64,000 nucleotides of DNA from Neelides folsomi (GCA_034687125.1 JAQGBZ010000188.1:57863-121862); one strand, 5' to 3'; shown: positions 46,141 to 61,207, counted from the stretch's first letter. Made by a program: numbers and translations. Notes: generated by a model from the letters alone, not told the origin.

Positions 46141-47554
46141 TTATTGGTCGAGCAGAAGCAGCATCTCGGCATCAGGGTCGATCTGCACAACCATCAACGT
46201 CACAGACCCGTCCGCGTTCCCCACAGGCACCAGGACCAAATTCTCGTCCTCCTCAACGCTCGACGGCTTCGTCCCTTCTTCGGGAACTTCCTCCTTTTCC
46301 TCTTTCTCCTCTTTCGGACCAACTTCTGACTCTTTTTCAGGCTCAAGGGGGTGGACGACCTAAAATACAAATAATTTTTTAAAATAAAAGACCCACAATG
46401 GATTTTATTCCTTACCCCGATGGCTTTCTGCTTGGTTCCAAAGGTGTGGAGGGGCGGGGGCTGCTCGCTCGGCTCAAGAGACTTTTCAGCAAACAAACGG
46501 TCAAAGGCGGCCTTTAAGAATTAAAACTCGGATTAAAATAAAAAAGAATTTTGATTGGAATTGACCATTGGGCAAACTGGGGGAGGTTTTGGTTTGAAAT
46601 CCTCCGTGGCTTCTTCTTCCTCCTTCCAATCCTCGAGGATTTCATCGGCCTTGGCCTTGGTCTCCTTTTTATCTTCTTCCACTTCAGCAACTTGGGGAAC
46701 TTCAACCACGTGGACCCTTCGGTGGATCTTAAAAAAACATTTAAATTAAGATTCAATTTTAAAATAAATCCAAAGACTCACCGTAAAGAGGTTCAAGCGG
46801 TCAGTGGAAAAGTCGCAGTCGTCGCAGCAGTACTTGTTCGTCTCGGCCCGTCTACAATAATTAAAATTAACAATAAAATCAATAATTTAAAATTTCTTAC
46901 TTTTCCTTTTTCTTCCTTTGCCGTCCCTTCTTGGGACTTGTGATGATTGACCCCGGAGGGGGAGGGGGTTTGGGGGCTGCGAAGATGGATTTCCAATCAC
47001 CCACTTTGGCCTTCTTTTTCGGACGATCCTCGAGGTCCAATTCATCTATCACAATTAATTCAAATTAATTTATTCTTATTGGTTGAATAAATTTAATTAA
47101 TTTGCTACCTTTACAGATTTTTTGCGATTCGGCCAAGTCCTTTTTGAAATTCTCCAAATTTTCTCCCTTCAACCGCTGATAAATAAAATGAATTAAAATC
47201 TCTAAAACAGAAATAAATATTTAACTGAGGGTTAAAGTTTATAAACTTACGCGATTTCCCCTTTCAATCAATTCAATTTTTCTGGGACAATCGTAGGGCA
47301 AAATGTCTTTTTCTTCAACTTCGATTCTAAATAAAATAAAATTTTAAATTTTGTTAATAAATGCAAATGTCGGGTTCTTACGTATTGTTTTCAGTAAAGA
47401 AAAACACGGTTCCATCGTCCTTCTTTTGACCAGGCCACCAGAGCCCTGCATTTTTAAACACACACATAAATGAGTCGTTAAAAGGTCATTGGGATTTAAA
47501 TTAAATTAACGAACCATGCGAGTTTGCGATTTTGACCCAGCACAAGGACTCCAT
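46141..47554 (-). CDS. PWWP-domain protein with one C2H2 zinc finger
   Basis: Read leftward from ATG 47554: 'MESLCWVKIANSHGLWWPGQ', 'KKDDGTVFFFTENNT', 'IEVEEKDILPYDCPRKIELI' form a PWWP domain (aromatic cage region W-V-K...LWWP), normally a reader of H3K36 methylation. A lysine-rich segment with 'KKKAKVGDWKSIF' and 'KKGRQRKKKEK' looks like a nuclear localisation signal. A single C2H2 finger follows, 'YCCDDCDFSTDRLNLFT' plus 'VHRRVH', then an acidic tail 'VVQIDPDAEMLLLLDQ'. I cannot name an orthologue. The small, fast-evolving linker suggests a DNA- or chromatin-binding accessory factor. Confidence 0.8.
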
Positions 47555-49242
47555 TTAAATCAAATAATGAGAAATGAATGGTTTAATAAAACAACAATAA
47601 AGACGGTGAAGAAGATGATGGGTGGGATGATCCCCATACGGATATGTGGAAATGAGGGTTGTTGATGTTGCGCCATCGCGGACTCTCTTGTGGGTTGTCC
47701 TTTCATCAAGGTAAAATTATTGAGACTATGCACCTTAATTTAAACCATTTTTTAATTGCTTGACCAATGCAAAACTAAAGATGACAACTCTCAATTAAAT
47801 TAAACCATGACTTGATCCAATAAATTTAAAACCATTTCTTTTACTCATTTTAACCAATTTTCAAAATTATAGTTTTAATTAAATTTAAAACTTCATAATG
47901 TCATCAGTCTATCATCATGCCTAATGTCAACAACGTCCAATTTCGTTCTCTATCAATTTAATGCCATTGTCACCCAAAATTGACTAAAGGACCTTTAATA
48001 TTTCTAACCTATCAATGCATTAATTTTAATTCTTATCAATTTTAAGATATTCGAATAAAAAAATTTAATTTAATTTTATGCCAATACTTTAGCCTCATAT
48101 TTTAAATGGTCTCTTGAATGAATCAATTCCTTTCCAAAACTCCAAATGTGTTTATGAAAAATGGCGAGATTTTAAATGAGCCAAATGTCAATTTAAATGT
48201 GTTTTATTATCCATTTTAATGAAGCAAGTAGAGGAACACGGTGGGGACGCGGCCGAGGTGGAGTATGATTGTCGTCAGGGTCCGGCGGGGCAGCTGAATC
48301 ACGTGGTGCTACAGAGACTTGTCGGTGCAGATCCACGGGAGCCAGTAACCCCGCCGGCCACTCGCTGTCTTGTTTAGAAATGGTGGAGAGCCTTGGTGGT
48401 TGTCCTTGTTGGTGTTGTTGATGGTGAGTGACAGGGGCGGCCAAGAACTCGAACTGTGATACGAAAGGAACCCAAGACGTGTCACAGCTCGCGTCCCCGC
48501 TCCGACCCCGCCAACACAAACGCCACCGCACAAGTCGCCACCTCCGCACGAAACAACCACCAACGACACCCAGCCACAACAAAGACAAACTAAATCCACA
48601 GGGGATTTCACACAATTCCAACCAAGATTTTAAATTCATTTTTATTATCAAATGTCAAATGGGAATTAAATACAAAATTCATTTTTTTATTATATTTTTG
48701 TCTTGGCCTAACAAAAAATTAATGTTTTTAAAAATTAAAATTTTAATTGTTAAATTTCCAATTTGTTGAAAAATCTTGATTTTTACTGATCCCAATTTGA
48801 TTTAATCCCCAAGTTTAATTAAAATCCCAACTGAATGATTTTATTTAATTAAAACTTAAAATTAAATTAAATTTTGTTTCATGCGGCGACTTGTGCTTGG
48901 GCCGGGTGCGCGCGCCCTCCGCGTCATTTCTCCCTCCAAACAAACAAACGTGGGCGGGCAGAGGAACGGACCGCCCGCGCCCTCACACGGCAAATTTCTA
49001 AATTAAAAGTTCCAACTCGCCCCATTTTTATATTTAAAGAAAATGAATTTCATTTTGCATCCACGGGGAATCTCGAAATGGTATCGATTGGTGTATTTTT
49101 ATTCCAACCATTTAAAATGGAAAGATTTGTTGATGTGAGAATTATGCAAATATTTATATGAACAACAATTGATTGAATGATTGTTGGGCGAATTGTTTAA
49201 TCCTGTTGTGAATGATTTATAAAATGAGTAAGAGAAAAATTT
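47555..49242. other. Intergenic region with an unresolved coding-like patch (48193-48651)
   Basis: About 1.7 kb between PWWP and SPOP genes. Much is AT-rich. On the minus strand, 48651-48193 is GC-richer and open in two frames ('GRRGYWLPWICTDKSL' and downstream 'LPRRTLTTIILHLGRVPTVF'), but I could not build a spliced model or recognise a domain. A GC-rich patch at 48885-48990 (runs of CGCG) may be a promoter of the SPOP side or of an unseen transcript. Treat as unresolved. Confidence 0.4.
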
Positions 49243-51325
<2,083 letters not shown>

Positions 51326-52054
51326 CAAAGACGTCTCCAATTCACCAACACTTTCTGATTTCGCCTTCACCGACCACTTGGCTTTCTCTCTCTCGGAACC
51401 CGGGGGTTGTGGCCGAGGGAGGGTCTTTGAAGTGGAAATCCTCCGGGGGGGACTCAAATCTTGTGGCTGGACTTGACCTCGCGACCCGAGGGCATCCCTC
51501 CATGGAATAAAACGTCCATTTAATCCAAGAGACCTTAAAAGTCAAATGTGGAGGGAGGCGAAGATAACCTTAATCCAAATACCCAGCGCGAGAAATAAAC
51601 CCCCACCACCCCTCGCCCCGTCCCGAATGGCTCCAACGTCGTCGTGTGCAAAAAATGGCAAACTTCGCACATGGTCCTCCACAACCACCACCATCACTCT
51701 ACAATTTACATAAAAAATGAATATAGGCAAATCCTGGATGTTTTTCATATTATAATTCATTTCATACAATTTACATTTTTTTTCTTGTGGGAGACTCAAC
51801 AACTTGGGTTTTGCTTTTCGGGGAATTTGTTGAATAGAGACGGAAGGATTTTTTGATCCAATTGATTATTAAATGTTTCCTAGCGGGGGTGTTGGAATAA
51901 AAATGTTTAAAATTAATTGTTTGGGGGTTGGGGAAAGTGTGTTGGAACAAGTCGTCTGTGCGTGTGTGTGGGAACGAGCAGAGTGGGGGTTTGTTGGGCG
52001 GCGTGGCCTTCTGCTCCTCACTCTCCCTTCAGCAGCCACACGAACAAGACCGAC
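51326..52054. promoter_or_regulatory. Divergent intergenic region, SPOP / TIS11
   Basis: 730 bp between the start codons of two divergent genes, so it holds both promoters and 5' UTRs. It is GC-rich next to both genes and AT-rich in the middle (51700-51800). No TATA box that I would trust; no repeat structure. The 5' UTR of TIS11 begins somewhere after 51900 with GT-rich sequence (GTGCGTGTGTGTGG). Confidence 0.45.
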
Positions 52055-53085
52055 ATGGAGTCCGCCCTCGTAAGTCTCTCAATTTTACATTTTACATTAA
52101 ATTTCAAAGTACTCAAGGGGTCGTTGAGGCCCTCTGGACGGGTCCTTCTTCCACGGGGCATGTTGGGTCCGGGACTTGGGGGTTGTTGTTGAATCCAATC
52201 TCCCTTCGCCCCTCGACCAACTTTCCCTTCCCGAAGTGGGCCAAGAAGAAGAGCACAACTCTCCTTTTCATTTTCCTTTTTCTTTTATGAGTTGTGTTGC
52301 TCCCGGGTTTTATTTCCCTTCGGGTTATTTAATAAAAGAGTAGTTTTAACTCGTGGGCTCATGATGATGATGAGAGAGGAGGAAAAGGAAGTGCGCAAAA
52401 GGGTGCAAAAAGAGTGAAGGCCGTGTCCTTGGTTTGCAGGAGGCGAGCCAGCTCAATGTCAAGACGGCCCCGGCGACCAACAGGTGAGGTTTTCCTTTAA
52501 GGGTTCTTCTCCATCTCCATCATCCTTCTTCCAGGTTCGGGGACTTTTCTGTGTCAGTGGGCCAAAGGCACTTTCCCTCGCCGCCACACGCCAAGTCCCG
52601 CTACAAGACGGAGCTTTGCAGGTTATCTTTGGCCCTTTACAAAATCAAACCATCCACACATCAAATACGTTACAACTCCAATACATGCCTTTATGCTTAT
52701 GAATAATCCTATAAGAAAATCCCTTTTAATTTATAGGCCTTGGGAGGAGAGCGGAGTCTGCAAATACGCTGACAAATGTGAGGGCCCTTTGGAATCCTCC
52801 AGGAATCGCTTGGAACACAATTAATTAATTTTTATTCAAAGGTCAATTTAGCCACGGAGCGACGGAGCTGCGGCCCGTCAATCGCCACCCAAAGTTCAAG
52901 ACGGAGGTTTTAAAATCTCTTTTAAGTTTTTCCTCCAATTGAGTTTTTGTTTTTCTTAGCTGTGCCGGACGTACCACACTTTGGGGATCTGCCCCTACGG
53001 GCACCGGTGCCACTTTGTGCACAACGAGTCTCCCGCTTCCCGCGACAACTCCTCCGCTTCTTCCTCGTCTTCCGATGGCCTTTGA
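52055..53085 (+). CDS. TIS11/tristetraprolin CCCH zinc-finger mRNA decay factor
   Basis: First exon encodes MESAL, then '[14 protein letters not shown]', then the conserved pair of CCCH fingers: '[20 protein letters not shown]', '[20 protein letters not shown]' and '[20 protein letters not shown]', 'HFVHNES', with leader RYKTELCR and KTELCR as in ZFP36. These fingers bind AU-rich elements in short-lived mRNAs. The C-terminus is a short serine-rich tail '[10 protein letters not shown]' and lacks the CNOT1-binding motif region seen in other family members (not found by eye). Introns interrupt both fingers. Stop TGA at 53083-53085; AATAAACC at about 53118. Confidence 0.94.
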
Positions 53086-54069
53086 GACCCCTCGTTTTAA
53101 CTTATGAATTTATCAATAAACCAGCGTTTTCTACTTTCAAGTTCACTGACACACTTTCACTTTCCACCTTCGCTTTCCTTCCTGCCCCACTTGCGACAAA
53201 ACGAGAAGCTTCCTTTATCTCACACACACACTAACAATCTCTCCCATCATCATCATCATCGCCATCACCATCAGCTCAGCTCATCCACACATTTGACGAC
53301 CTCGACCACCTTCACCTTCCATATTGAACATTCTTCCTCATATATTATCATCAAGCTTGCACTTCCATTTCTTGTGTAGGTGTAGGGAAGGAGGATGTGG
53401 AAAAAACCCATCGGAGGAATGTAGATGACAATGAGAGATTTTAATATCTAGATTTTGGTTCTGTTTATTTGTATGTGCGCATCTTGATCATGGTCGAGAT
53501 GGAAAAAAAGGAAGAGAACAAAGGAAGTTTGGCGAGAGAGTCTTTTTTTGAAAGCAGCAGCGTTTCTCATTTGGGGTGATTTGGTGGGGTGGAAAGATCC
53601 CCCTTCACTGTAGCCACCCCAAAACCCTCAACCCCCTCTCACCCCTTATTTACTAATACATTTGATCGCATCTTGTACCAACGTTTGGTCCACAATTAAA
53701 AGATGTGTGCATTAAAAATCCCACATGGAAAATAAATATACTCAATGTTGTTCATCCCACAAGAATTCCATTTTTTATAACAAAAATCTCATCTCAAGCT
53801 CTAAATATTTATGAAAATGAATGAAGGCAACTTGATAATTCCAACATGATTCCCTATACAGATTTGGCTATTTGAAATGACCATTTGAAAACATTCATAC
53901 ATTAAAATAGTTAAAGCCCTTAAAATTAAACATCTATCATATTTATAAAAATGAAATGTTGATTTGGCGAGAGCGAGTAGCAATGTAAAGAAAAGAGTGA
54001 AGACAATGGAAGGGGCGATGAGAGAGTGTCGAAGAGAGGAGCGGCTAAAAGAAGTCAGGTGTGGGGAAG
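53086..54069. other. Intergenic region with a (CAT)n microsatellite
   Basis: About 1 kb between TIS11 and midnolin. Near 53250 there is a CATCATCATCATC microsatellite with imperfect continuation. TTATTTA at 53646 may be an AU-rich element if the TIS11 3' UTR extends this far; a nearer AATAAACC at about 53118 is the more likely poly(A) signal. Nothing coding seen. Confidence 0.5.
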
Positions 54070-55502
54070 ATGTCCGGGCAGCGGAGGGCCATCACCATCA
54101 CCGTCATCACGGGGGGATCCTTCGAGGTCAGAGGTCAGTCGGGTCTCGGAGCATTTACCAAACTGTTGATTCCAGATGGAGGTGAGTTTGGAGACGAGCG
54201 TGGAGGAGCTCAAGGGTGAAGTGGCCAGGCGGTTGCGGGTGTCGAAAGAAATGATTCAGCTGCTCCACAGGGACAGGTCTTTTTGGTCAATCTCTTTCTT
54301 GGTGGTTTTTAACAACCCGGGTATGCAGGTTACTGAGTGGGGGGGTTTTGGGCGACTATGCGATCGGGGACGAGGCCCGTTTGTCTCTTGTTCCTTCCGT
54401 CGAAACGGGAATTCTCGTAAGTCGGACATTTTGACCAATTTTTTTATATTGAGGTCTCTCGATTTGATCCAATTTTTGGTTGACCCAGACCCAGCGACCG
54501 GAGCAGTCGGTTCTCGAGGCTCTTGAGGTGAAGATTTTAATTAAATTTAACCATCATGGTTTTAACTTTATTTATATTTCATTAGGGACTGAATGAGGTT
54601 CAGGTCGGTGAGTTTTTGTCGGGCAAGTCTCCGTTGAACCTGACGATGCGACTTGGCGACCACGTGATGCTCATCCAACTCCAGCTCTCAAAAGGTTGGG
54701 TCAATTTAAACTTCTTCTTTTTGGGTTGAATTTAATGAAATTAATAATTCTTAGGGAGCGTGGGTGGAGGGAGCGGGGCGAGTTCCGGCAGCGGGTCTTT
54801 GGCCGATGCCTCCCGAGCCCTCACCAACACCCTCAGACGTCTCTCCGCCCAGGTGAAAAATCAAATGGCTTGTTATCTAAATTTTTAATTAAAAATTGTT
54901 GTAAACCTGAAGGTTGCCGAAGAGGGGATCACCCACGGGATGCAACACGTCTCCAACGGCATCTACTCGGGAACTTTCTCCGGTAAAAACACCGAATTTG
55001 AACCAAATCGGGTTTTAATTTTCATTTTATTGAAGGAACTTTGAGTCCGTGCCTGCAGGACGGGCTGGGCAAGCCGAGAAAACACGTCTCAACCATCGTC
55101 CACATCCTCAACGGTAACATCCACCATTTCCATTCCAATAATGCCAATAAATTCCAATAATGCCAATTAAAGAACGCTCTTATTTTCTCTCATATCAATC
55201 TAGCAATTTAAAATTCTTTGATGGAACGATTTGACCATTTTAATTATTTTATTTGGTATAGACCTCCTCGGGGGTGTCGAGGGCGGGGGGTGCAAACGGA
55301 AAGCCCAAGAGGAACAAACTCCCCAAAAACGACCCCGCACCCAAGACGAGATCTCTGCAGAGGTATTGAAATTGATTTATTTGGGATGATTTGGATTTTA
55401 ATTGTTTTTGTTTTTCCAAAGGACTCTCGGACTGCCGACAAGTTGGCAAAACTGAAAGAAGACCTCCGCGTGCGCAGGGAAAAGCTCCTTGGGCAGAAAT
55501 GA
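54070..55502 (+). CDS. MIDN: Midnolin, proteasome-delivery Ubl protein
   Basis: Exons join in phase from ATG 54070. A Ubl domain starts '[20 protein letters not shown]', '[20 protein letters not shown]' and '[20 protein letters not shown]'. It continues '[11 protein letters not shown]' and '[20 protein letters not shown]', '[20 protein letters not shown]', 'MLIQLQLSK'. A serine/glycine linker is followed by '[20 protein letters not shown]', '[17 protein letters not shown]', matching the midnolin Catch domain half, and a basic C-terminus '[18 protein letters not shown]'. Midnolin captures unstructured regions of immediate-early transcription factors and delivers them to the proteasome without ubiquitin. 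Much shorter (about 360 aa) than the human protein. Two tandem ATTCCAATAATGCC copies lie in an intron near 55140. Confidence 0.88.
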
Positions 55503-55530
55503 AATTCCAAAAATAAAAGTTTTATTATAT

Positions 55531-58500
55531 TTAATACTGGTGGTTGTTGACGGAAATGATTTGGTTGATCCACCCCACGAACGCCGACACCTTCACGTAC
55601 ACCCCGGGCACGTCCTGTCGCCCGCACCCGAAACCCCAACTCACCAATCCCGTCAGCTCGTAATATCCCTCGTCCTTTATTAAAAAAGACAAAAAACATT
55701 TTTATTAAATACCCAAAAACAAAACTAAAATTCTTTCCCCTAATAAATACTTTAAATTTACATTGTTTTAACAAAAAAATCAACTTATTTTCAATTTTCT
55801 CTTTTAAAAAAGTTCAATGGATATGGTGTACCCATCGATTATTTTTTTTAAAATAAACTCATTTACTGTTTCAAATATTAAATTGAATCATATCTAATGT
55901 CTTATTGTGTTTATGGAACTAAAAATTCATTAACTAAAGTAAGCGATAATTATTCTTAAATGAACTAACTGTATATAAAGAAGTACTCATTAAATCATTT
56001 AAATGGGATTTTGAATGCCACTTTTAAAATATATCTCCATTTAAAAATTTCCGATTGGGGTCGAAACCCAAATGGTTTATCGAAAAGGTAAATTTACTTT
56101 GCACACAAGCGGTCCGCCACCATCTCCCTGACAAGCGTCGTTTGCTTTTTCCCCTCCAGCACAGAAGGAGGACGCGGGGAGCAAAAAGGTTTTCTCGGTC
56201 ACGGCATTGACCTTCCGGACGCATGCTTCCTCCGACACAACCGGAAGCTCTGCTTCCCGAACCCGCAAGGGAATTGGACCACCTGAAATTAATCAAAAAT
56301 AATTAAAATCATAATTATCACATTCAGTGTTTTATTAAGTCTAAAACCCAATTATTAAATCATCATTTTTGTTTTTTTATTATAAAAACCCACCCATCCA
56401 CAAAATGAGTTCAAAACATTACAGATATATAAAAAATAACAATTTCTATTGATTTCTATAAAAGATTACTTCCCTATATGTTTATTCCCCCAAAGTGGTC
56501 CAATTGAATTGAACTTACTTTCTCCCATGTATCCATATCCTGTGACGGTGCATCTTTTGCCTGGACGTTTGTCCCCCGGTCGGGCAGGGAGACAAACGAG
56601 ACAAACGCCGTCTCCTAAGACAGCCTGTCCCGCAAGCCGCAAAAGAGCAACGTCGTTGTCCAACGTCTGGCTGTTGTGGTTGTGGTGGATGTATCTAAAT
56701 ATACAATCTCAATCAATAGGAATTCAATTTAGTTCTTAATAAATACGTGGTGGCCACTCGGAGGGTCTGAGCACCGGGAGATCCGAATTTGGAAGTGAGG
56801 TCGTGGTCGCCCACACGCACGTAAATGGCGTCCCCATTACGCACAATGCTGTTAAATATAAAAACTATTAAATCTTAAATCTTAAGAATTTTAAAACTCA
56901 CTTTGTGACGCAGTGGGCAGCCGTCCTTTAAACAAATAAAAATCAAATTAATTTCCAATTTAAATTAAATTTTAAAAAACTCACAAAGCCCATTGACTCC
57001 CAATGAGGGCTCCGCCGCACAAGTACTGATTCAAAGAGTTGATGAGGGCCACTTGCCAACACCACTCCCCAGGCTCGGCCTCTTCCCCGCCGACAACTCG
57101 CTTCTTCCGTTTTCCACTTCCGGTCCCCTTCACTCCGCACACATAACGAGAAACGGCGGCCCTGCTCGGTCCTTCCGAAATCTTTACAAAATAATTTAAA
57201 GTTTTATAAAAGGTTAAAGAAAACTAAAGGCAGAACCGTGTTGGGGTGCAGTTGTTGGTCAATCTTGTGATGTTGGTTGTTGTGGTTGTTGGGTGTTGGG
57301 AGGATGAAGGAGGGAGGGAGAGAAGTGGCACTCGTGGCATTGTCGAGATGTTCCTTGATGGTGGCCTTAGGGGCACAACACTTTGTGTTTGGCTTGTCGC
57401 AGGCAAAGAGATCCGTCATTTCCGCGTTCCGGAAGCAGGTGAAGGAAAGGATGGAAGAAATGCAGGAACCCGGGCAGACACCCGCAATTCCGCTCCTTGG
57501 TTTTAAATAATAAAAACGTTAAATATCGTTCTCAACTTGTTATTAATATTACTCTGTGGTAGTAGTTGTAGGAGTCGTTGTTGTAGTTGTCGTTGTTGTT
57601 GTCGTTGTCGGTGGTGGTGGTGGTGGTGGTGGATAGGTTGGGGGAGGACCGGGTGGATGAGCACAGCAAAAGAATCCGTCCCTGCATGGGAACCGCATGT
57701 GTCTTCGGCAGGTGTGGGCGAGATGTGCTGCAAGACAAAAGGCCGGACACAATGGCGGTGGTCGCGGAGTTGTCGACAACGTGGTCCACATGGTGGTCGC
57801 TGAAGAAGGTGGTTGATGTTGCTGCGGAGCGGAAGGAGAACCAACGTTCGTGTCATTTCCGACACAACAGGCGGCATTGGGGGCTGGGCAATTTCCCTCA
57901 ACGTCCACCGTGTCGCAGAGGAAGCTCAAAAACCTTAGGGATTTAATCATAATCAAATGTTTCAAATAACAAAAATAACAAACCTGTGGACGCAAGTTCC
58001 CGGGCATTCTTTCATGTTCTCCGACTCGACCTCGTCGTCGTGGGAGTCTCTGGGGTCGGAGAGACAACACGTGAGTCCTTCCGAACATCCCCCTTCCCTC
58101 GTTTCTTCGCAATGGCCAGCCAAAGAACCCGCCACGCAAATACCGGCACAAGTATCCTGCAAAATAATTAAATATTAAAAGTTTATTGGTATATAAATTA
58201 AATGTAAACCTCAGTGGAGCCTTCTCCAGAGGAATCTTCCGTTGTGGATGTGGTCGATGACAAAGTTGTCGTTGAATGTGGGGTAGTGTGGGGAACTTCG
58301 GGACGATGTCTTGGTGGTGGTTTCCACAGAGGATTTACTGTGGAAGTCGTTGTGGGTTCTGGACGATGCCTTGTTGTTAAATGTTCTTGATGGTGTTCTT
58401 CCTCTTCCTCTTCCTCGTCCACACAGCATGTTTGGCCATCAGGACATCCCGATTCATCGGCTACTCTGTCGCAGAGCAAAGCCGCAAGGGTCGACACACA

Positions 58501-59085
58501 CCTTCCAGTGCAATTTTCACTCTTACCACTCGCTGTCAAACTGTCAAATAAACCTACAAATATTTTAATCGATTAATGACTTGTCATATCACAAAACAAT
58601 ATAAAAACACTTTTATCGTTTATTTGTTTACATTGTACATTATAAAGAGTAATATAGATTGTAGTTTACAGAAAATTATATATTTTTCATATACTATATC
58701 ATTGATGAAGGTAATAATAATACTTTTTTGTATAAATGTGATGTCATATAATGCGTAATAACTATATTTGATTTTCAAAGTAATGGCAATATAAAAGTTT
58801 GATCCAATTCAATAGTAGAGAAATGTTGGGGAATGGAAAGCTTTCGGTTGATTCCAGCGAGTGTTTTTGTTTTTTGCTGGAACAGGTGGTTGTTTTTGTT
58901 GCCGGGAAAGGAATGCGGAAGGGTAACGTGTGAGTTTTGACAACAAGTGGGGGAAATGAAAAGGGTGGATGGTAATTACCGGTAAAAAGACCGGCCAGGG
59001 ACGGCGGGTTGTCGTTTGCGGCGGCCGCCTGGAGGAAGATAAGAACCAGGAAGAGACGGAGGGCCATGTTGGCGGGCGTTGCCAT
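55531..59085 (-). CDS. mas: Masquerade-type serine protease homolog with five disulfide knots
   Basis: Read leftward from ATG 59085: 'MATPANMALRLFLVLIFLQA' is the signal peptide. Five cysteine-knot (clip-like) motifs follow, e.g. 'CVSTLAALLCDRVADESGC', 'CAGICVAGSLAGHC', 'CPGTCVHRFLSFLCD', 'CLAAHLAHTCRRHMRFPC' and 'CPGSCISSILSFTC', separated by Thr/Pro-rich and acidic linkers. The C-terminal trypsin fold has the His ('WALTAAHC') and Asp ('DNDVALLRL'), but the active-site motif reads CQGDGGGPLVC, so Ser is replaced by Gly. Five knots plus Ser-to-Gly is the Drosophila Masquerade signature. Such proteins act in axon guidance, muscle attachment and immune adhesion without proteolysis. Confidence 0.93.
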
Positions 59086-59125
59086 GATGTTGGGCCTGGG
59101 GCTGTGGGGTCAGTAACCGAGCAAG
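59086..59125. promoter_or_regulatory. 40-bp bidirectional promoter between two protease homologs
   Basis: The start codons of Masquerade (-, ATG at 59085) and the second protease homolog (+, ATG at 59126) are separated by only 40 bp, so the two 5' UTRs and core promoters must overlap or lie within the neighbouring gene. The interval is GC-rich with GGGGCTGTGGGG and no TATA box. Shared regulation is likely (inference). Confidence 0.6.
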
Positions 59126-61207
59126 ATGCTGCGCCTCCTCTTCCTCTCAGCCCTGGCCGCGGCCCTCCCCGTCGTCGACAAGGGTACGGCCCTTCCCTAT
59201 AACCCTCATTCACAGCCCTTTACAATCCATCAATTCCCACAGGGGTCTTTGTCATCACCGGGGTGGCCACTTGTCGGTCCGGCACCGGCTTCTGCATACT
59301 CGGCACAGACGTGAGTTCATTCACTTTCATATACCACATCAACACTCCAAGGGCCCTTCTTTGTTCAATAAAAAAAGCGTCCTTCGTATTATAATAAACG
59401 TTACCTCTTGTCATTAACACAATCCCAATTCAAATCTCTCAAAATAAAATCTAAATTGAAATTCATTATTTCCAACAATTTAAATGTCAATGTCCTCCGT
59501 GTTTAGTGTAAACGACTCATTGGCCATTTGAAAGACTTGAATATTTAAGACTTGTTTATCTATATATTATAGTGCACCGTCGACAAGGAATTCGGACCGG
59601 ATCCTCAAGGAGGTCACTGCGATGGACTTAGGAAGGCGTTTACCCCAAGAGCCTATTTTGTATGCTGCCAAGCCATTGAAGAGCAAAATGGTAAGAATTG
59701 TATTATAGCAAAAGGTCAGTTTTACAAATCCTGTTGTTCTTATATATAAAGTCACTACCACGGTGGCTCCAACAACCCTCGCTCCCTCATTGTCGGTTGA
59801 AACTGTCGAGTCAAAGTCAGAAGCCTCGTCGGCCGAAGAAAGTGATGAAAACTCTGTAGAAAGAAAAGAAACGACCATCATTTATGATCAAGTAAGATTT
59901 TCGTCAAATTGTTTTTTTATAAAAAAATTATAGAATTTTTTTTATTTTAAAAGGCAACAGAGATTTCTGTAGACGTCAATGTGGAACTTCAAAAATGTGC
60001 AAGAAGTCGTGTTGGTCATCTTGCCTCACAGACTCCGAGCAGGACTTGTCATGCAGCGGCTTTTGTCAGAAGGTATTTAATAATTTCAAAAGTATTCAAA
60101 TACAAAAAATCAATTTTTAAAATTTTTTACTAGTCCAACAACCATGAGCATTGACAGTGGAGCCTTTATCTGCAGTGGAGCACTTGTAATAACTTTTTTA
60201 AATAAAATAAAGTTAATTAAATAATTGAATTGAATAACGTTGAAATATATTTTAGATTCACCCACGCCTAGTTTTAACATCTGCAACTTGTGTTTCCAGA
60301 TTTCATGATGATTTGAGACTCTTTAGGTAAAATTTATTATTTAAATAAATTAAAGATTTAACATTTTCAATGTTTAGAGTGGCGTTCAGCAAACATCTTT
60401 TACATCCTGCCAACGGTCCAACTGCAGAAGCCCAATACCTCGAAATTGAAAAAATTGTGGTTCATGAAGGCTATGCTCTTGAGGGTCATCGACGGTTCAA
60501 TGACATTGCTCTTGTGCGATTGCAACAGCCTGCAAACCTTACTTCTGTCTGCCTCGCTTGCCTACCCGAAAAAGTTCGCAATTTTAAAATTATACAAGTT
60601 TTTAAAATTCCTGAATTATGCAGGATGAGGAGTTTATCGGCCACGACTGCATCGTGACGGGTTTCTCCCATCCACCCTCCGACTCGACAGGTCGAAATGA
60701 AAATCATGTTTATAATACAAAACTTGACTTTTATTCCAAAAAACCCAATGAGTAATAAAAATATTTAAAAAATGTTCTCAGAGAGCGACGGAGTTCTTCA
60801 CGAGGCCGAACAGCGGATAGAGCCCAAAGGTCTTTATTAAATTAATAATAAAATTCACTAAAATTGATTAATTTGTGCAGAGCTGTGCGAGGAGACGTTT
60901 GGCAACGTGACTGAGGGCCGGAGCGAGAGCAGCGAGGGTTTGGTCTGCGCTTCTTCCCGGTCCCAAGAGGCTTGTTTCTCCCCAAGAGGTTTTAAAAGTT
61001 CCCAAGATTGAATAAAAATTTAATATTTAAATTTAATTAGACGTTGGGAGTCCTCTGACTTGCGAACGGGGCGGAGTTGAGAAACTCGCGGGTTTGTTCA
61101 GCTCGGGATTCCACTGCAGCGGGGAGCGGAGTGGGGTTTTGTACACCGACGTCGTCTTTCACCGTCGATGGCTCTTGGCCAAATTGTCGTCAAATTCGAA
61201 TGAATAA
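59126..61207 (+). CDS. Inactive serine protease homolog with an N-terminal clip-like region
   Basis: Signal peptide 'MLRLLFLSALAAALPVV'. After a cysteine-rich segment ('CRSGTGFCILGTDCTV', 'HCDGLRKAFTPRAYFVCCQA', clip-like) and a serine/threonine/glutamate-rich linker comes a trypsin fold: 'SPTTMSIDSGAFICSGALIH', 'PRLVLTSATCVSRFHDD', 'NDIALVRLQQPANLTSVCL', 'GHDCIVTGFSHPPSDSTG', 'LCEETFGNVTEG', 'DVGSPLTCERGG'. The His is lost (AAHC to SATC) and the Ser motif is RDVGSPL, with the Asp kept. Catalysis is thus excluded by two residues. It is divergent from Masquerade and convergent with the BAZ2 gene (stops 5 bp apart). Confidence 0.82.

Noticed and set aside
57605-57640. (GGT)n tract as a microsatellite
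   Set aside because: It is coding on the minus strand, giving a proline run in the Masquerade linker.
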